A DNA stretch of 64,000 nt from Candidatus Latescibacterota bacterium (GTDB lineage: Bacteria > Latescibacterota > UBA2968 > GCA-2709665), in assembly GCA_021295655.1 (NCBI GenBank), contig JAGWBX010000002.1, positions 62,001 through 126,000 of the forward strand, written 5' to 3'. The notes below the pieces were generated by a model. It was not told the DNA's origin. It searched no databases and worked only from the letters and a program-made list of their open reading frames with translations. The translations under genes and the position numbers were made by a program. Shown here in pieces: positions 9,377 through 17,265 of the stretch; positions within the stretch are counted from its first letter, which is position 1; the number at the start of each line of letters is the position of its first letter.

Positions 9377-10378
9377 CTACGCCTCGCCCCCGATCCTTCC
9401 CGTCGCGTAGCCCATCCCGGTAGCGCCGAACCCGTTTCCCGTATACCAGCACCGGTATTCCTCGCCACATTTGACAACGCTCGCGTAACACCGCTGCCTG
9501 TCGTCGAATGCGCCGGGCCTGCCAACCCCGAATTCCCCGTCCGGCCCGCTGTCGCACCAGCGCCAGTCCATGCCGTCGGGGCCCACCAGACTCCTCATCC
9601 GATAGGCCGTGCCGAACGTGTTCACCCACATCCGGTAACCGCCGGGTTCTTTCAAGACAAATGGCTTCGAACAGATGTATTCGTAGGGTTCGGTGTTGAA
9701 ACCCCTTGGGCTGACCATCAGGCCATTCACCGGCTTTCTCCACGCGATTCCGTCCGGAGATGCGGCATAGGCAATGCCGATGCGGGGTATTACGTCTCCG
9801 TGGCCCGTGACAGCGCCTTTGGGCCGGTCGAAATAGGCCCCGATAGAGGTATAATACATATGGTAACGGTCATTGACCCGCAAGACATATACGCTTCCGG
9901 TTCCCTCCCGGTCCCAGTCCCGGTCCAAAGGCAGGATCGGTACCCGTTTCGGATAGCGGAAACGGTATCCGCCGTCATCGCTGACTGCCACGCCCGTCGT
10001 ATTGGGAAGCCTGCCGTCCTCCCTGGGTTTTCCCCATCCGCAGAAATACAGGAGCCAGGGTCCGTCTTCCATCGGAACCACATGCGGAAACCCCGGCCCT
10101 TCATCATTATAGTCCGTGCCCGGTTGCCGGTCCAGTACGGAGCCCAGCGGACGCCATTCGTTCGGCGTATCGATGCGGCTCTCGGCCAGCAGGATGTGAT
10201 GATATCCATCCGTTCCGGTTCCCCAATAATACATCCGATAGAGATCGCCGACCTGCACAATATGCGCTGCGCCCGCACGCCGGGCGTCCAGGTCCCCGTG
10301 CAGTTGTCCTGGGGCAACCACCGGATGGGCGCCGCTGAATCTCCAGACGATACGCTCCGAAATCGGATTATGTGCCAA
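9377..10378 (-). CDS. five-bladed propeller glycosidase-like protein (GH43/GH32 type)
   Basis: About 333 residues with repeated blades seen in GH43/GH32/GH68/GH130-type glycosidases: YRMYYWGTGTDG, WLLYFCGWGKPRED, YHMYYTSIGAYF, YRMWVNTFGTAY and YRCWYTGNGFGATGMG. Acidic residues in the N-terminal blades could be catalytic, but I cannot assign the nucleophile. No signal peptide, so it would act on imported glycosides or glycosyl phosphates. I place the start at a TTG (10376-10378) because GGAGG lies 6 bases before it; a longer open frame to 10453 would overlap the previous gene and lacks a ribosome site. Confidence 0.68.
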   Translation of the reverse strand: MAHNPISERIVWRFSGAHPVVAPGQLHGDLDARRAGAAHIVQVGDLYRMYYWGTGTDGYHHILLAESRIDTPNEWRPLGSVLDRQPGTDYNDEGPGFPHVVPMEDGPWLLYFCGWGKPREDGRLPNTTGVAVSDDGGYRFRYPKRVPILPLDRDWDREGTGSVYVLRVNDRYHMYYTSIGAYFDRPKGAVTGHGDVIPRIGIAYAASPDGIAWRKPVNGLMVSPRGFNTEPYEYICSKPFVLKEPGGYRMWVNTFGTAYRMRSLVGPDGMDWRWCDSGPDGEFGVGRPGAFDDRQRCYASVVKCGEEYRCWYTGNGFGATGMGYATGRIGGEA

Positions 10379-10433
10379 GTGTCGCCTCCACGGTTGGATA
10401 ACGAGGGGTACCGCGAACGGTCCGATCAGGACG

Positions 10434-12023
10434 TCACCCGTGGCGAAGCACACGGCCGAACCGACGTCCCATGAGAACGCCGTCCTTAACCGCGAAGTCG
10501 CCGTTTACCAGCACGTGACGCATGCCCGCGGCCGTCCGGTTGGGCTCGAACGTGGTTCCCCGCTCGGCGAACACGTTCGGATCGAATACGGTCAGGTCCG
10601 CATGCGCCCCTTTGCGGATCACACCCCGGTCGGTCAACCCCAGCCGGGATGCCGGCAGCGCCGTCAGCCTGCGTACGGCTTCCTGCGGGCTGAACAACCT
10701 CCGCTCCCGGACGAAATGACGGAAGAACCAGGATGCCCACGTATAGGCCCCGTGGAACGTATCGTCCTTCAACGGCCCATCCGTTGCGAGCGCGGTCGCG
10801 TCGGAGCCAACCATACAGAACGGGTGTTCGAATGCCGGCCTGACGTCCTCCTCGCGATAGCTGAACGCGATCACCATAATCTCGTGCAGCCGGTCGGCTG
10901 CCGCACACAGGACGTCGCAGATGGCGTCAAAGGCATTGCCGTTTCCCGCGGCGGCAAGTTCGGCAATACGCTTTCCCGCAAGCTCCGGCTGCACTGGCGA
11001 GTGGAAGATGACGATCCGATCCCAGTCCCCCTGCGCCAGTGAGGTAACGATACTCTCGCAGTGTTCCATTTCGCGGCGAACGGATGGATTGCGCAGCCGC
11101 TCCGCGATCGTCTTCGTACTTCCCTCCAGCACCCAAAGCGGAAGCGCGGCGCTCAGGTTGGTTGTCCCGAAAAGCCGCGTGTGCATGTCGAACTGAACGT
11201 CCAGTCCACTGCTGCGCGCCCGGTCGACCTGTTCGAGCGCACGATCGACCGCGCGACGACCGTCGTCCGCCAGCCTGGCAACCGAAGAAATATGCGAGAT
11301 CTGCAGGGGCGCATCGGCCGTTTCGGCGGTACGGATCGCCTCGGCGACGGCTTCCTCCGCTTCGCCCGTACGGTTGCGGGTATGGGTTGTGTAGATCCCG
11401 CCGTATTCCGCGGCGATCTCACAAAGTCCGGCAATCTCCGCTTCGGGACAATCCCGTTCCGGGCCGTATTCCAGGCCCGTGGAATACCCCACGGCCCCTT
11501 CCGCCATCCCCTGCGCCAGCAGGCGTTTCATCTTCTTCATTTCGTCCGGCGTGGACGGACGGTCCACCGCGTCGCAGGCTGCCAGTCTCAGGTTGCCGTT
11601 GGGCACCAGCGTCATGACGTTTACGGCAGGACGCCGGTTCTCCAGGCGATCCAGGTACTCGCCAACGGTGCGCCAGTCAATCTCATACCCGGTTCTGCAC
11701 CCGTATATGTTCGCGCGGGTTCGCGCCGGATCGCCTATCGGCGCGCTTCCGTGCCCGCAGTTGCCCACCACCTCCAGCGTAACGCCCTGCGTGATCGAAC
11801 TCACCGCCCGGGGATCCACCATCAGGGTAAAATCCGAATGACTGTGGATATCGATGAATCCCGGCGTCACGTAGCAACCGGCCGCATCCACGCACGGCAC
11901 GCCCTCGGGCCGCGGAAGCCGGCCGACGCCGGCGATCCGCCCGTCCGCAACCGCCACGTCTCCGGGGACAGGAACGGCGCCGGTACCGTCAACCAGGGTT
12001 CCGCCGCAAATAACCAGGTCCAT
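10434..12023 (-). CDS. N-acyl-D-amino-acid deacylase (D-aminoacylase)
   Basis: A 529-residue amidohydrolase-superfamily enzyme that removes the acyl group from N-acyl-D-amino acids. The N-terminal small beta domain (ICGGTLVDGTG) leads to the metal motif HSHSD (H60, H62, D64), the characteristic cysteine C89 in VGNCGHG, and the later YSTGLEYGP, TTHTRNR and QISHI segments with further metal-site histidines. The C-terminal GSDATAL and LTVFDP motifs are typical. ATG start, TGA stop. It fits with the nearby hydantoinase genes as part of organic-nitrogen salvage. Confidence 0.9.
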   Translation of the reverse strand: MDLVICGGTLVDGTGAVPVPGDVAVADGRIAGVGRLPRPEGVPCVDAAGCYVTPGFIDIHSHSDFTLMVDPRAVSSITQGVTLEVVGNCGHGSAPIGDPARTRANIYGCRTGYEIDWRTVGEYLDRLENRRPAVNVMTLVPNGNLRLAACDAVDRPSTPDEMKKMKRLLAQGMAEGAVGYSTGLEYGPERDCPEAEIAGLCEIAAEYGGIYTTHTRNRTGEAEEAVAEAIRTAETADAPLQISHISSVARLADDGRRAVDRALEQVDRARSSGLDVQFDMHTRLFGTTNLSAALPLWVLEGSTKTIAERLRNPSVRREMEHCESIVTSLAQGDWDRIVIFHSPVQPELAGKRIAELAAAGNGNAFDAICDVLCAAADRLHEIMVIAFSYREEDVRPAFEHPFCMVGSDATALATDGPLKDDTFHGAYTWASWFFRHFVRERRLFSPQEAVRRLTALPASRLGLTDRGVIRKGAHADLTVFDPNVFAERGTTFEPNRTAAGMRHVLVNGDFAVKDGVLMGRRFGRVLRHG

Positions 12024-12121
12024 TTTCCGTTACCAGCAGTGCCGCGACGGGCAATCCGCACAATCATTACCGAAAACGGCCTCGCAAAGTTCACCTGTTA
12101 CGAGACCGCATCTCATTTCGC

Positions 12122-12805
12122 TCACTCCACCCTGGCTTCGGTCGTCTTGTCCAGGCGTAGCGAGACTTCCTTCTCCACGTCCTCGAAATTGATCTTTCCC
12201 GTCCACTGAGCCACGATCTGATTGTCCCGATCAAGAAGAAACATGGCAGGAATCGCCTTCACCTTGAACCGGTACCAGGCGGGCATCGGTTTCGCGTCGA
12301 CAAAAACGGGATAGGAAATGCCCAATTCATATACCACTTTCCTGATCCTGTCGAACCGATCTTTGTCTTCATCGATGGACACACCCCATACGTCGAATCC
12401 CTTGCCGGAATACGTGCTGTAGAGTCGCTGCAACCGGGGCATCGTTTCAAGGCAGGGATTGCACCACGTCGCCCAGAAATCCAGGAGTGCGACCTTGCCT
12501 TTCAGATCCGCCACCGTCCGGTCCGCGCCCTCGAACGTTTCGACGACGAAGGCCGGGGCGGGGCGCGGAAATACGGAGGGCAAAAAAGCAATCGGATCCG
12601 CGTCGAATTCCTTTTTGCAGTTCCTGGAACAAAAGAAGTACGCCTTGCCGTCATGTTCAGAGCGGGCTCTGACCTTTTCCAACTCTGTCTCGCCGCCCTT
12701 CAAGGCGCAGACACTGCAAAGCGCCTTATCGGGAATCCGGCCCTCGGCTGAAGGTGCAGCCGGAACGGCCATAGCGATCAGGAACAGCAGACCGCGAAAA
12801 TGCAT
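12122..12805 (-). CDS. exported YHS/TRASH-domain plus TlpA-like thioredoxin fusion
   Basis: A 227-residue exported protein with two parts. After a signal peptide (residues 1-20) comes a small metal-binding domain with C30-x2-C33 and, after AYFF, C59-x3-C63 followed by FDADP, the pattern of YHS/TRASH domains that bind copper or other soft metals. Next is a TlpA/ResA-like thioredoxin domain with WATWCNPC (C115, C118) and the segment VKAIPAMFLLD. The fusion suggests a periplasmic redox factor linked to metal handling; this is inference. ATG with GGAGG upstream; 12 bases separate it from the end of the following barrel gene, so the two form an operon. Confidence 0.85.
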   Translation of the reverse strand: MHFRGLLFLIAMAVPAAPSAEGRIPDKALCSVCALKGGETELEKVRARSEHDGKAYFFCSRNCKKEFDADPIAFLPSVFPRPAPAFVVETFEGADRTVADLKGKVALLDFWATWCNPCLETMPRLQRLYSTYSGKGFDVWGVSIDEDKDRFDRIRKVVYELGISYPVFVDAKPMPAWYRFKVKAIPAMFLLDRDNQIVAQWTGKINFEDVEKEVSLRLDKTTEARVE

Positions 12806-12817
12806 GGAACCTCCAGG

Positions 12818-13486
12818 TCAGAATCCGGCGGAAAACGAAATACCCATGGTTTCAAGCCATACGTACATCAGGCTCGCTCCGTATCGGGCGGCGTAATAAT
12901 TCAGCATCAGGTGCCCCCTGTCGCCATCGTACATGGGTCGAAATGAAAATCCTCCGCCCAATTCCACTCCCACGCCGAAGGGAACGTTGAGCTTGTCATC
13001 CCATTCCGAATAATTCAAACTGGCGTACAGCGAAGTCCGCAGACGGGGGATATATTTGCTGATTGTCGCGAAGTAAGATTGCTCGCCCACCGGAGAACCG
13101 ATTCGATCCGAACTCGTGCCCAGAAAAAGCGCAGGCCGTGTTTCGGTCTCGGTAAATAAGAAAAGCGTCGCAAGAGGTCCTGCCTCTTTTGCTTTCGGAT
13201 TGAGCTCAACCCCGACCTGCAGGCGATGATGAAGCCTGTAATTGGCCGTGAACCGCCACTGAGGTCGATCCAGGCCTGTATCGACAAAACGTCCGGAGAA
13301 CGTGAATTTCGTATGGATGCCACTCCCCCGGAGCGGTGCGCCTTCGCCGGGTCAGCCCGTTCACGTAGGCGTCATCGAAAATGTCGGTCGCTCACTCCGT
13401 GTGGAATCCACGTCCGAATCCTGCGCAAAAGCAGGTGATGCGCCCAGGAACAGGATTAAGAGTAAAAGGTTGAATTTCATAGACAT
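12818..13486 (-). pseudogene. second exported barrel-like protein, broken near the N-terminus
   Basis: The frame begins with ATG at 13484-13486, behind AGGTCAGT, and a clean signal peptide (MSMKFNLLLLILFLG, cut near AFA). After residue 41 it meets TGA at 13361-13363 and again at 13352-13354. The same frame then runs open to 12818 with barrel-like strands (WRFTANYRLHHRLQVGVEL, SLYASLNYSEWDD, ending MGISFSAGF). Another frame over 13330-13385 reads FDDAYVNGLTRRRR, so two compensating frameshifts are an alternative to two nonsense codons. Total span is 223 codons. It is the upstream partner of the YHS/TlpA gene. I cannot name the family; the C-terminal phenylalanine is typical of outer-membrane barrels. 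Confidence 0.55.
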
Positions 13487-13684
13487 ACTGACCTGATCGC
13501 GCGTTTATTCATACAGATTCGCAACCATTTTCTCGTGGATTCACCCACGTCTCTGCGTTTGTTCCGGAGAACCGGTCGAAACCCCGAAATGGCCGTGTGA
13601 CGAAGCGCCGGCTTACCCATATAAAACAAACCGGTCTCGTGAGTCCACCTCTCTACGAGACCGATTCTCCGGCGTAAAGATCCC

Positions 13685-13891
13685 TTAGCAGTCCGTTGGT
13701 AAAGTCGCTCTGCAGACGAGGCCGAAGACAGGGCGCCTGCCTGTGCGGTGCACGCAGACAGGCGCAACCGAGTCGAATCGAGCGATTCGGCGAGGGAGCG
13801 CAACGTAGTATTTCGACCGCAAGGGCCGGCCGCCTGTCTGCGTGCACCGCACAGGCAGGCAGCCCGGATGGACTCTATAAACGAGCTGTCA
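13685..13891. repeat. palindromic repeat A, long copy
   Basis: A roughly 205-bp imperfect palindrome. Its left end (CAGTCCGTTGGTAAAGTC, then GCTCTGCAG) matches the copy at 44.1 kb, as does the central hairpin GTCGAATC...GATTCGGCGAG. This copy carries a perfect 30-bp inverted repeat, 13735-13764 against 13831-13860, that the 44.1-kb copy lacks. It ends a few bases from the TAG of the ankyrin gene at 13898. The rest of the gap (13487-13684) holds no gene that I can support. Confidence 0.82.
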
Positions 13892-13897
13892 GGGTTG

Positions 13898-14575
13898 CTA
13901 CCTCGAACTCACCTGAACACTGTCCGCTTCGGCTTCCAGCAGGAGATCCACGATTTCCGAGTGCCCGTTTGCGTACGCGAGATCCAGCGCGGTCTTTCTG
14001 TCGTGCGAACGGTAATGCCGACGGATAAACGCATGGTAACGATTGGGTATGGGCTTGTATACGTGCTCGCCGGACCGGCCGCTCTTCGCCCGTACGTCCG
14101 CACCGCTCTGGATGAGCGCTTCGACAACGTCCCTGTGACCCATCTCAGCCGCGAACATCAGCGCAGTCTTTCCGTCTGTCCGTATCCCCAATGATTCAAT
14201 TCGGGTTGTTCGGTCCACCATGAACAGCGACTGAGGACCGGAACTGTCGGCATTGACGAAACGTTCCCGGGTGTACTCTGAATCGCGCGGATAACTCCCG
14301 GACTCTGCAACATAGATGGTCCTCCACGCCATGGCTTCGAGATCCGCGCCGGCGTGAATCAGGGCCTGAACCACCTCAAGGTGGCCCTGCCGGGCGGCCA
14401 GCGTCAATGCCGTATGCCCTTGACGCGCCGCGACGTTTACATCGCTTCCACGACGCAGGGCTTGCCGAACGCCGTCCAGGTCTCCCCGCTCCGAGAGTTC
14501 AAGCAACGAAGGGCCGCAGCCCGCTGCGGACGCAAGAAGGACCAGCGCCGCAAGACGGTTATTTATCCGAGACAT
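13898..14575 (-). CDS. ankyrin-repeat lipoprotein
   Basis: About 225 residues. A lipoprotein signal (LASAAGC) is followed by three to four ankyrin repeats: RGDLDGVRQALRRGSDVN, QGHTALTLAARQGHLEVV, DGKTALMFAAEMGHRDVV and RKTALDLAYANGHSEIVDLL. Ankyrin repeats are protein-binding scaffolds; the lipid anchor places this one in the envelope. The ATG at 14575 follows GAGGAC and lies inside the end of the upstream paralogue (17-base overlap), so the pair is translationally linked. The two proteins share order and motifs and come from a tandem duplication. Confidence 0.85.
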   Translation of the reverse strand: MSRINNRLAALVLLASAAGCGPSLLELSERGDLDGVRQALRRGSDVNVAARQGHTALTLAARQGHLEVVQALIHAGADLEAMAWRTIYVAESGSYPRDSEYTRERFVNADSSGPQSLFMVDRTTRIESLGIRTDGKTALMFAAEMGHRDVVEALIQSGADVRAKSGRSGEHVYKPIPNRYHAFIRRHYRSHDRKTALDLAYANGHSEIVDLLLEAEADSVQVSSR

Positions 14576-15398
14576 CGGTCGTGTCCTCACGAGGCGACGG
14601 CAGTTCACGCTTCAGACTCGACGGCGTCATCCGCGCGCCCGATTCCAGGAGGAGGTCGATGATTTCCTTATGTCCGTTCCGGTACGCAAAATCCAGCGCC
14701 GTGCTGCCGCCGATCGACCAGGAAGGACCATCTGAATCGACGGTATCGTAATACAGAACGCGGCCGTGCTCCGGTCCGTAGTAACTGCCGCCATGTTTGT
14801 CCTCTTCTCGATTGATGTCTTCCGGCGGCACACCGGTGTATCCCGCGATCAATCCATCATAATCCTTATACGACGGCATTCCGGCGGTCACGATTTCACC
14901 TCCGCTCGTGGCGAACAGGTCGGAGCCGCCTTCGACAAGCGCTTCGACCACGTCCAGGTGACCGGCCTCGGCGGCAAGCATCAACGCCGTCTTTCCGTCT
15001 CTCAACACCCAGTACGCCGAACCGCGCGTACGCTGTGCCATAAACCTGGACTGGGGCCCTGAGCTGTCCGGGTTGACATACCGCTCCCTGATGAATGCGT
15101 ATCCGCCATGTCGATCCTGGCTTTCGACGGTGTGGGCGCCCACGGTCCAGGCCACGGCGTCGACGTCCGCGCCGGCCCGGAGCAGGTCGAGGACGACCTC
15201 CAGATGACCCTCTCTGGATGCCAGCGTCAATGGGCTGTGGCCCTGCGGCGTCCTTGCGTTTACATCGCGTCCGCGATCAAGGGACCGTTGAACGCCCTCG
15301 ACGTCTCCGCGACGTGACAATTCCGTAAGCGGGGCGCCGCAGCCCGCAAACCCCAACAATAGCAGAACCAGCACGAATTGCTTGATTTTGCCGGACAT
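14559..15398 (-). CDS. ankyrin-repeat lipoprotein, tandem paralogue
   Basis: About 279 residues with a lipoprotein signal (VLLLLGFAGC) and ankyrin repeats RGDVEGVQRSLDRGRDVN, QGHSPLTLASREGHLEVV, DGKTALMLAAEAGHLDVV and STALDFAYRNGHKEIIDLL. Between repeats 3 and 4 it has a longer insertion rich in glycine and tyrosine than its neighbour. ATG at 15396-15398 with GGAGGCAG upstream and a strong promoter about 50 bases further. The shared insert SSGPQS in both paralogues shows common descent. Role unknown; binding partner probably another envelope protein. Confidence 0.85.
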   Translation of the reverse strand: MSGKIKQFVLVLLLLGFAGCGAPLTELSRRGDVEGVQRSLDRGRDVNARTPQGHSPLTLASREGHLEVVLDLLRAGADVDAVAWTVGAHTVESQDRHGGYAFIRERYVNPDSSGPQSRFMAQRTRGSAYWVLRDGKTALMLAAEAGHLDVVEALVEGGSDLFATSGGEIVTAGMPSYKDYDGLIAGYTGVPPEDINREEDKHGGSYYGPEHGRVLYYDTVDSDGPSWSIGGSTALDFAYRNGHKEIIDLLLESGARMTPSSLKRELPSPREDTTDVSDK

Positions 15399-15447
15399 AG
15401 GCTGCCTCCAATATGTATCCTGTTGAACGACCTTCCATCCCGAATCA

Positions 15448-15476
15448 AATATATCACCATTCCACCTTCGAGTCAA
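15448..15476 (-). promoter_or_regulatory. sigma-70-type promoter for the ankyrin lipoprotein pair
   Basis: On the minus strand: TTGACT (15471-15476), 17-bp spacer, TATATT (15448-15453). Start of transcription would be about 45 bases before the ATG at 15398. The -35 box overlaps the end of hyuB upstream. Confidence 0.75.
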
Positions 15477-17227
15477 CCCGTGTTGCCGCTGCCCGGCACG
15501 AATCCGGGTCGGGCCATCCGAAGCCTCAGGTCCGAGGTTTCCGCATGGTCTACGACGAGGGTCCCGGGATCCATCACCACGCCGTACTGCTCCCGCGCCC
15601 GGTTCACCGAAACCCTTCCGTCCCTGACGTCCCGCGCGACAGCGGCGGGATCACGCTCCAGGGCATGGCCCCACCCGCCGCCGCCCGCCTGCCGGTGGTA
15701 GATCCGGTCGCCCGCCGACATGGACGTTGATATCATGGTCGGCAACTCCTCACGGCTGCCTCCGCTATAGAGTACATTGGTTGATCCCGTCGCCGGTTTT
15801 CCGCCGTAAAGGCCGTACGGCAGGTGGTCTCTTCGATCGGACCGGATCGCCAGATGCGCCTCGCCCGAGAGCAGGGTCCACTCCCGTTCGATCGCCATTC
15901 CGCCTCGAAACCGTCCGGGGCCGCCGCTGTCGCAAACCAGTCCGTACCGGTCGATTCTTACCGGATATTCACACTCCGCCTGTTCAACGGGAATATTGCT
16001 GGCCACGTTCGCCGGATTGCACAACCCGTCGTTTCCGTCCCGGTCCGGCCGCGCCCCCCAGGTCCCGGAAAGCAACTCATAGTAGACATAGTGCGACCGG
16101 TCCCGCCGCTGGCCGCCGATGATGACCAGGGAATTGCCCCCCTCGCCCGCCGCCAGCACGCGGTCGGGCAGCAGCCCGGACAGCGCACCGAACACCACGT
16201 CCGTCATCCGGAACCCCGTCACGCCCCGCATCGACGACGCGCCCGGCATCCGCACGTTTACGAGCGTGCCTTCCGGCGCGATGATCTCCAGCGGCCTGAA
16301 CATCCCTTCCGTATTCGGAATGTCCTCCCGCATCACGGCGCGCACGCAAAGGGCAACCACCGCCGCCGTGAATGAGAGCGTACTGTTGACCGCCCCGCGC
16401 ACCTGAGGGTCCGTCCCCGTGAAATCGGCCGTCAGCGAATCTCCCCGCACGGTTATCGTCACCCGGATTCGCACCCGTGGGCCGCCGACGCCGTCGCTGT
16501 CCAGATAATCCGTGAAGGAATGGGATCCGTCCGGCCAGGACGCGATCTCCGAACGTACCAGCCGCTCCGTGTAGTCGATCAGGTCCCGTGAGCCCGCATG
16601 GAACGTGTCGTACCCGTACCGTTCAATCAGCGAATGCACCGCCCGTTCGCCGATGTGACAGGCCGCCAGTTGCGCCCTGATATCTCCGATCGTCATCTGC
16701 GGCACCCGCACATTTGTCCGGATCAGGGAGAATATGGACTCGTCCGGCTCGCCCCGGCGGTAAAGCTTCAACCACGGAATCCGGATGCCTTCCTGAAAGA
16801 TCTCCGTATTATCGCAGGCGGAACTCCCGGGCAGACGTCCGCCCAGGTCCAGGTGGTGCGCCGTACTCACCGCAAAGGCCACTCGCCGATCATGCCAGAA
16901 GATCGGCTGCACGATGAAAATGTCCGGAATGTGCATCCCGCCGTCGAAGGGATCGTTCAGAATAAACACGTCGCCGGGGTCGATCTCATCGCCGAAGCGC
17001 TCAAACAGCGCGGCCATTGCATACGGGACCGATCCCAGATGCAGCGGTATCGTCACGCCCTGCGCAATCATCCGACCCTCCGCGTTGCACAACGACGTGG
17101 AATAGTCCAGGCAGTCGCGTACGATGGTGGAATAGGCCGTGCGATACAACGCGGCGCTCATTTCATCCGCGGCGGCGGAAAGCGCATTCTGCATGATCTC
17201 GCGCGTTATGGGGTCAATCTGCGTCAT
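15473..17227 (-). CDS. hydantoinase B / N-methylhydantoinase B family protein
   Basis: 584 residues of the HyuB family, the partner of HyuA in ATP-dependent 5-oxoprolinase or N-methylhydantoinase-type enzymes. Recognisable segments are RTAYSTIVRDCLDYSTSLC, LNDPFDGGMHIPD, VSTAHHLDLGG, ADFTGTDPQVRGAVNST and the C-terminal GGGGWGHALERDP. The ATG at 17225-17227 follows GGGGA and begins MTQIDPITREIMQ, the normal family start; open frame further upstream is not protein-like. It follows hyuA by 38 bases and is clearly its partner. Which ring is opened (hydantoin, 5-oxoproline or another) cannot be read from sequence. Confidence 0.92.
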   Translation of the reverse strand: MTQIDPITREIMQNALSAAADEMSAALYRTAYSTIVRDCLDYSTSLCNAEGRMIAQGVTIPLHLGSVPYAMAALFERFGDEIDPGDVFILNDPFDGGMHIPDIFIVQPIFWHDRRVAFAVSTAHHLDLGGRLPGSSACDNTEIFQEGIRIPWLKLYRRGEPDESIFSLIRTNVRVPQMTIGDIRAQLAACHIGERAVHSLIERYGYDTFHAGSRDLIDYTERLVRSEIASWPDGSHSFTDYLDSDGVGGPRVRIRVTITVRGDSLTADFTGTDPQVRGAVNSTLSFTAAVVALCVRAVMREDIPNTEGMFRPLEIIAPEGTLVNVRMPGASSMRGVTGFRMTDVVFGALSGLLPDRVLAAGEGGNSLVIIGGQRRDRSHYVYYELLSGTWGARPDRDGNDGLCNPANVASNIPVEQAECEYPVRIDRYGLVCDSGGPGRFRGGMAIEREWTLLSGEAHLAIRSDRRDHLPYGLYGGKPATGSTNVLYSGGSREELPTMISTSMSAGDRIYHRQAGGGGWGHALERDPAAVARDVRDGRVSVNRAREQYGVVMDPGTLVVDHAETSDLRLRMARPGFVPGSGNTG

Positions 17228-17265
17228 CGTTCCCCGTATCTCCCCGGTCCTGCCGCAGGGCATTT

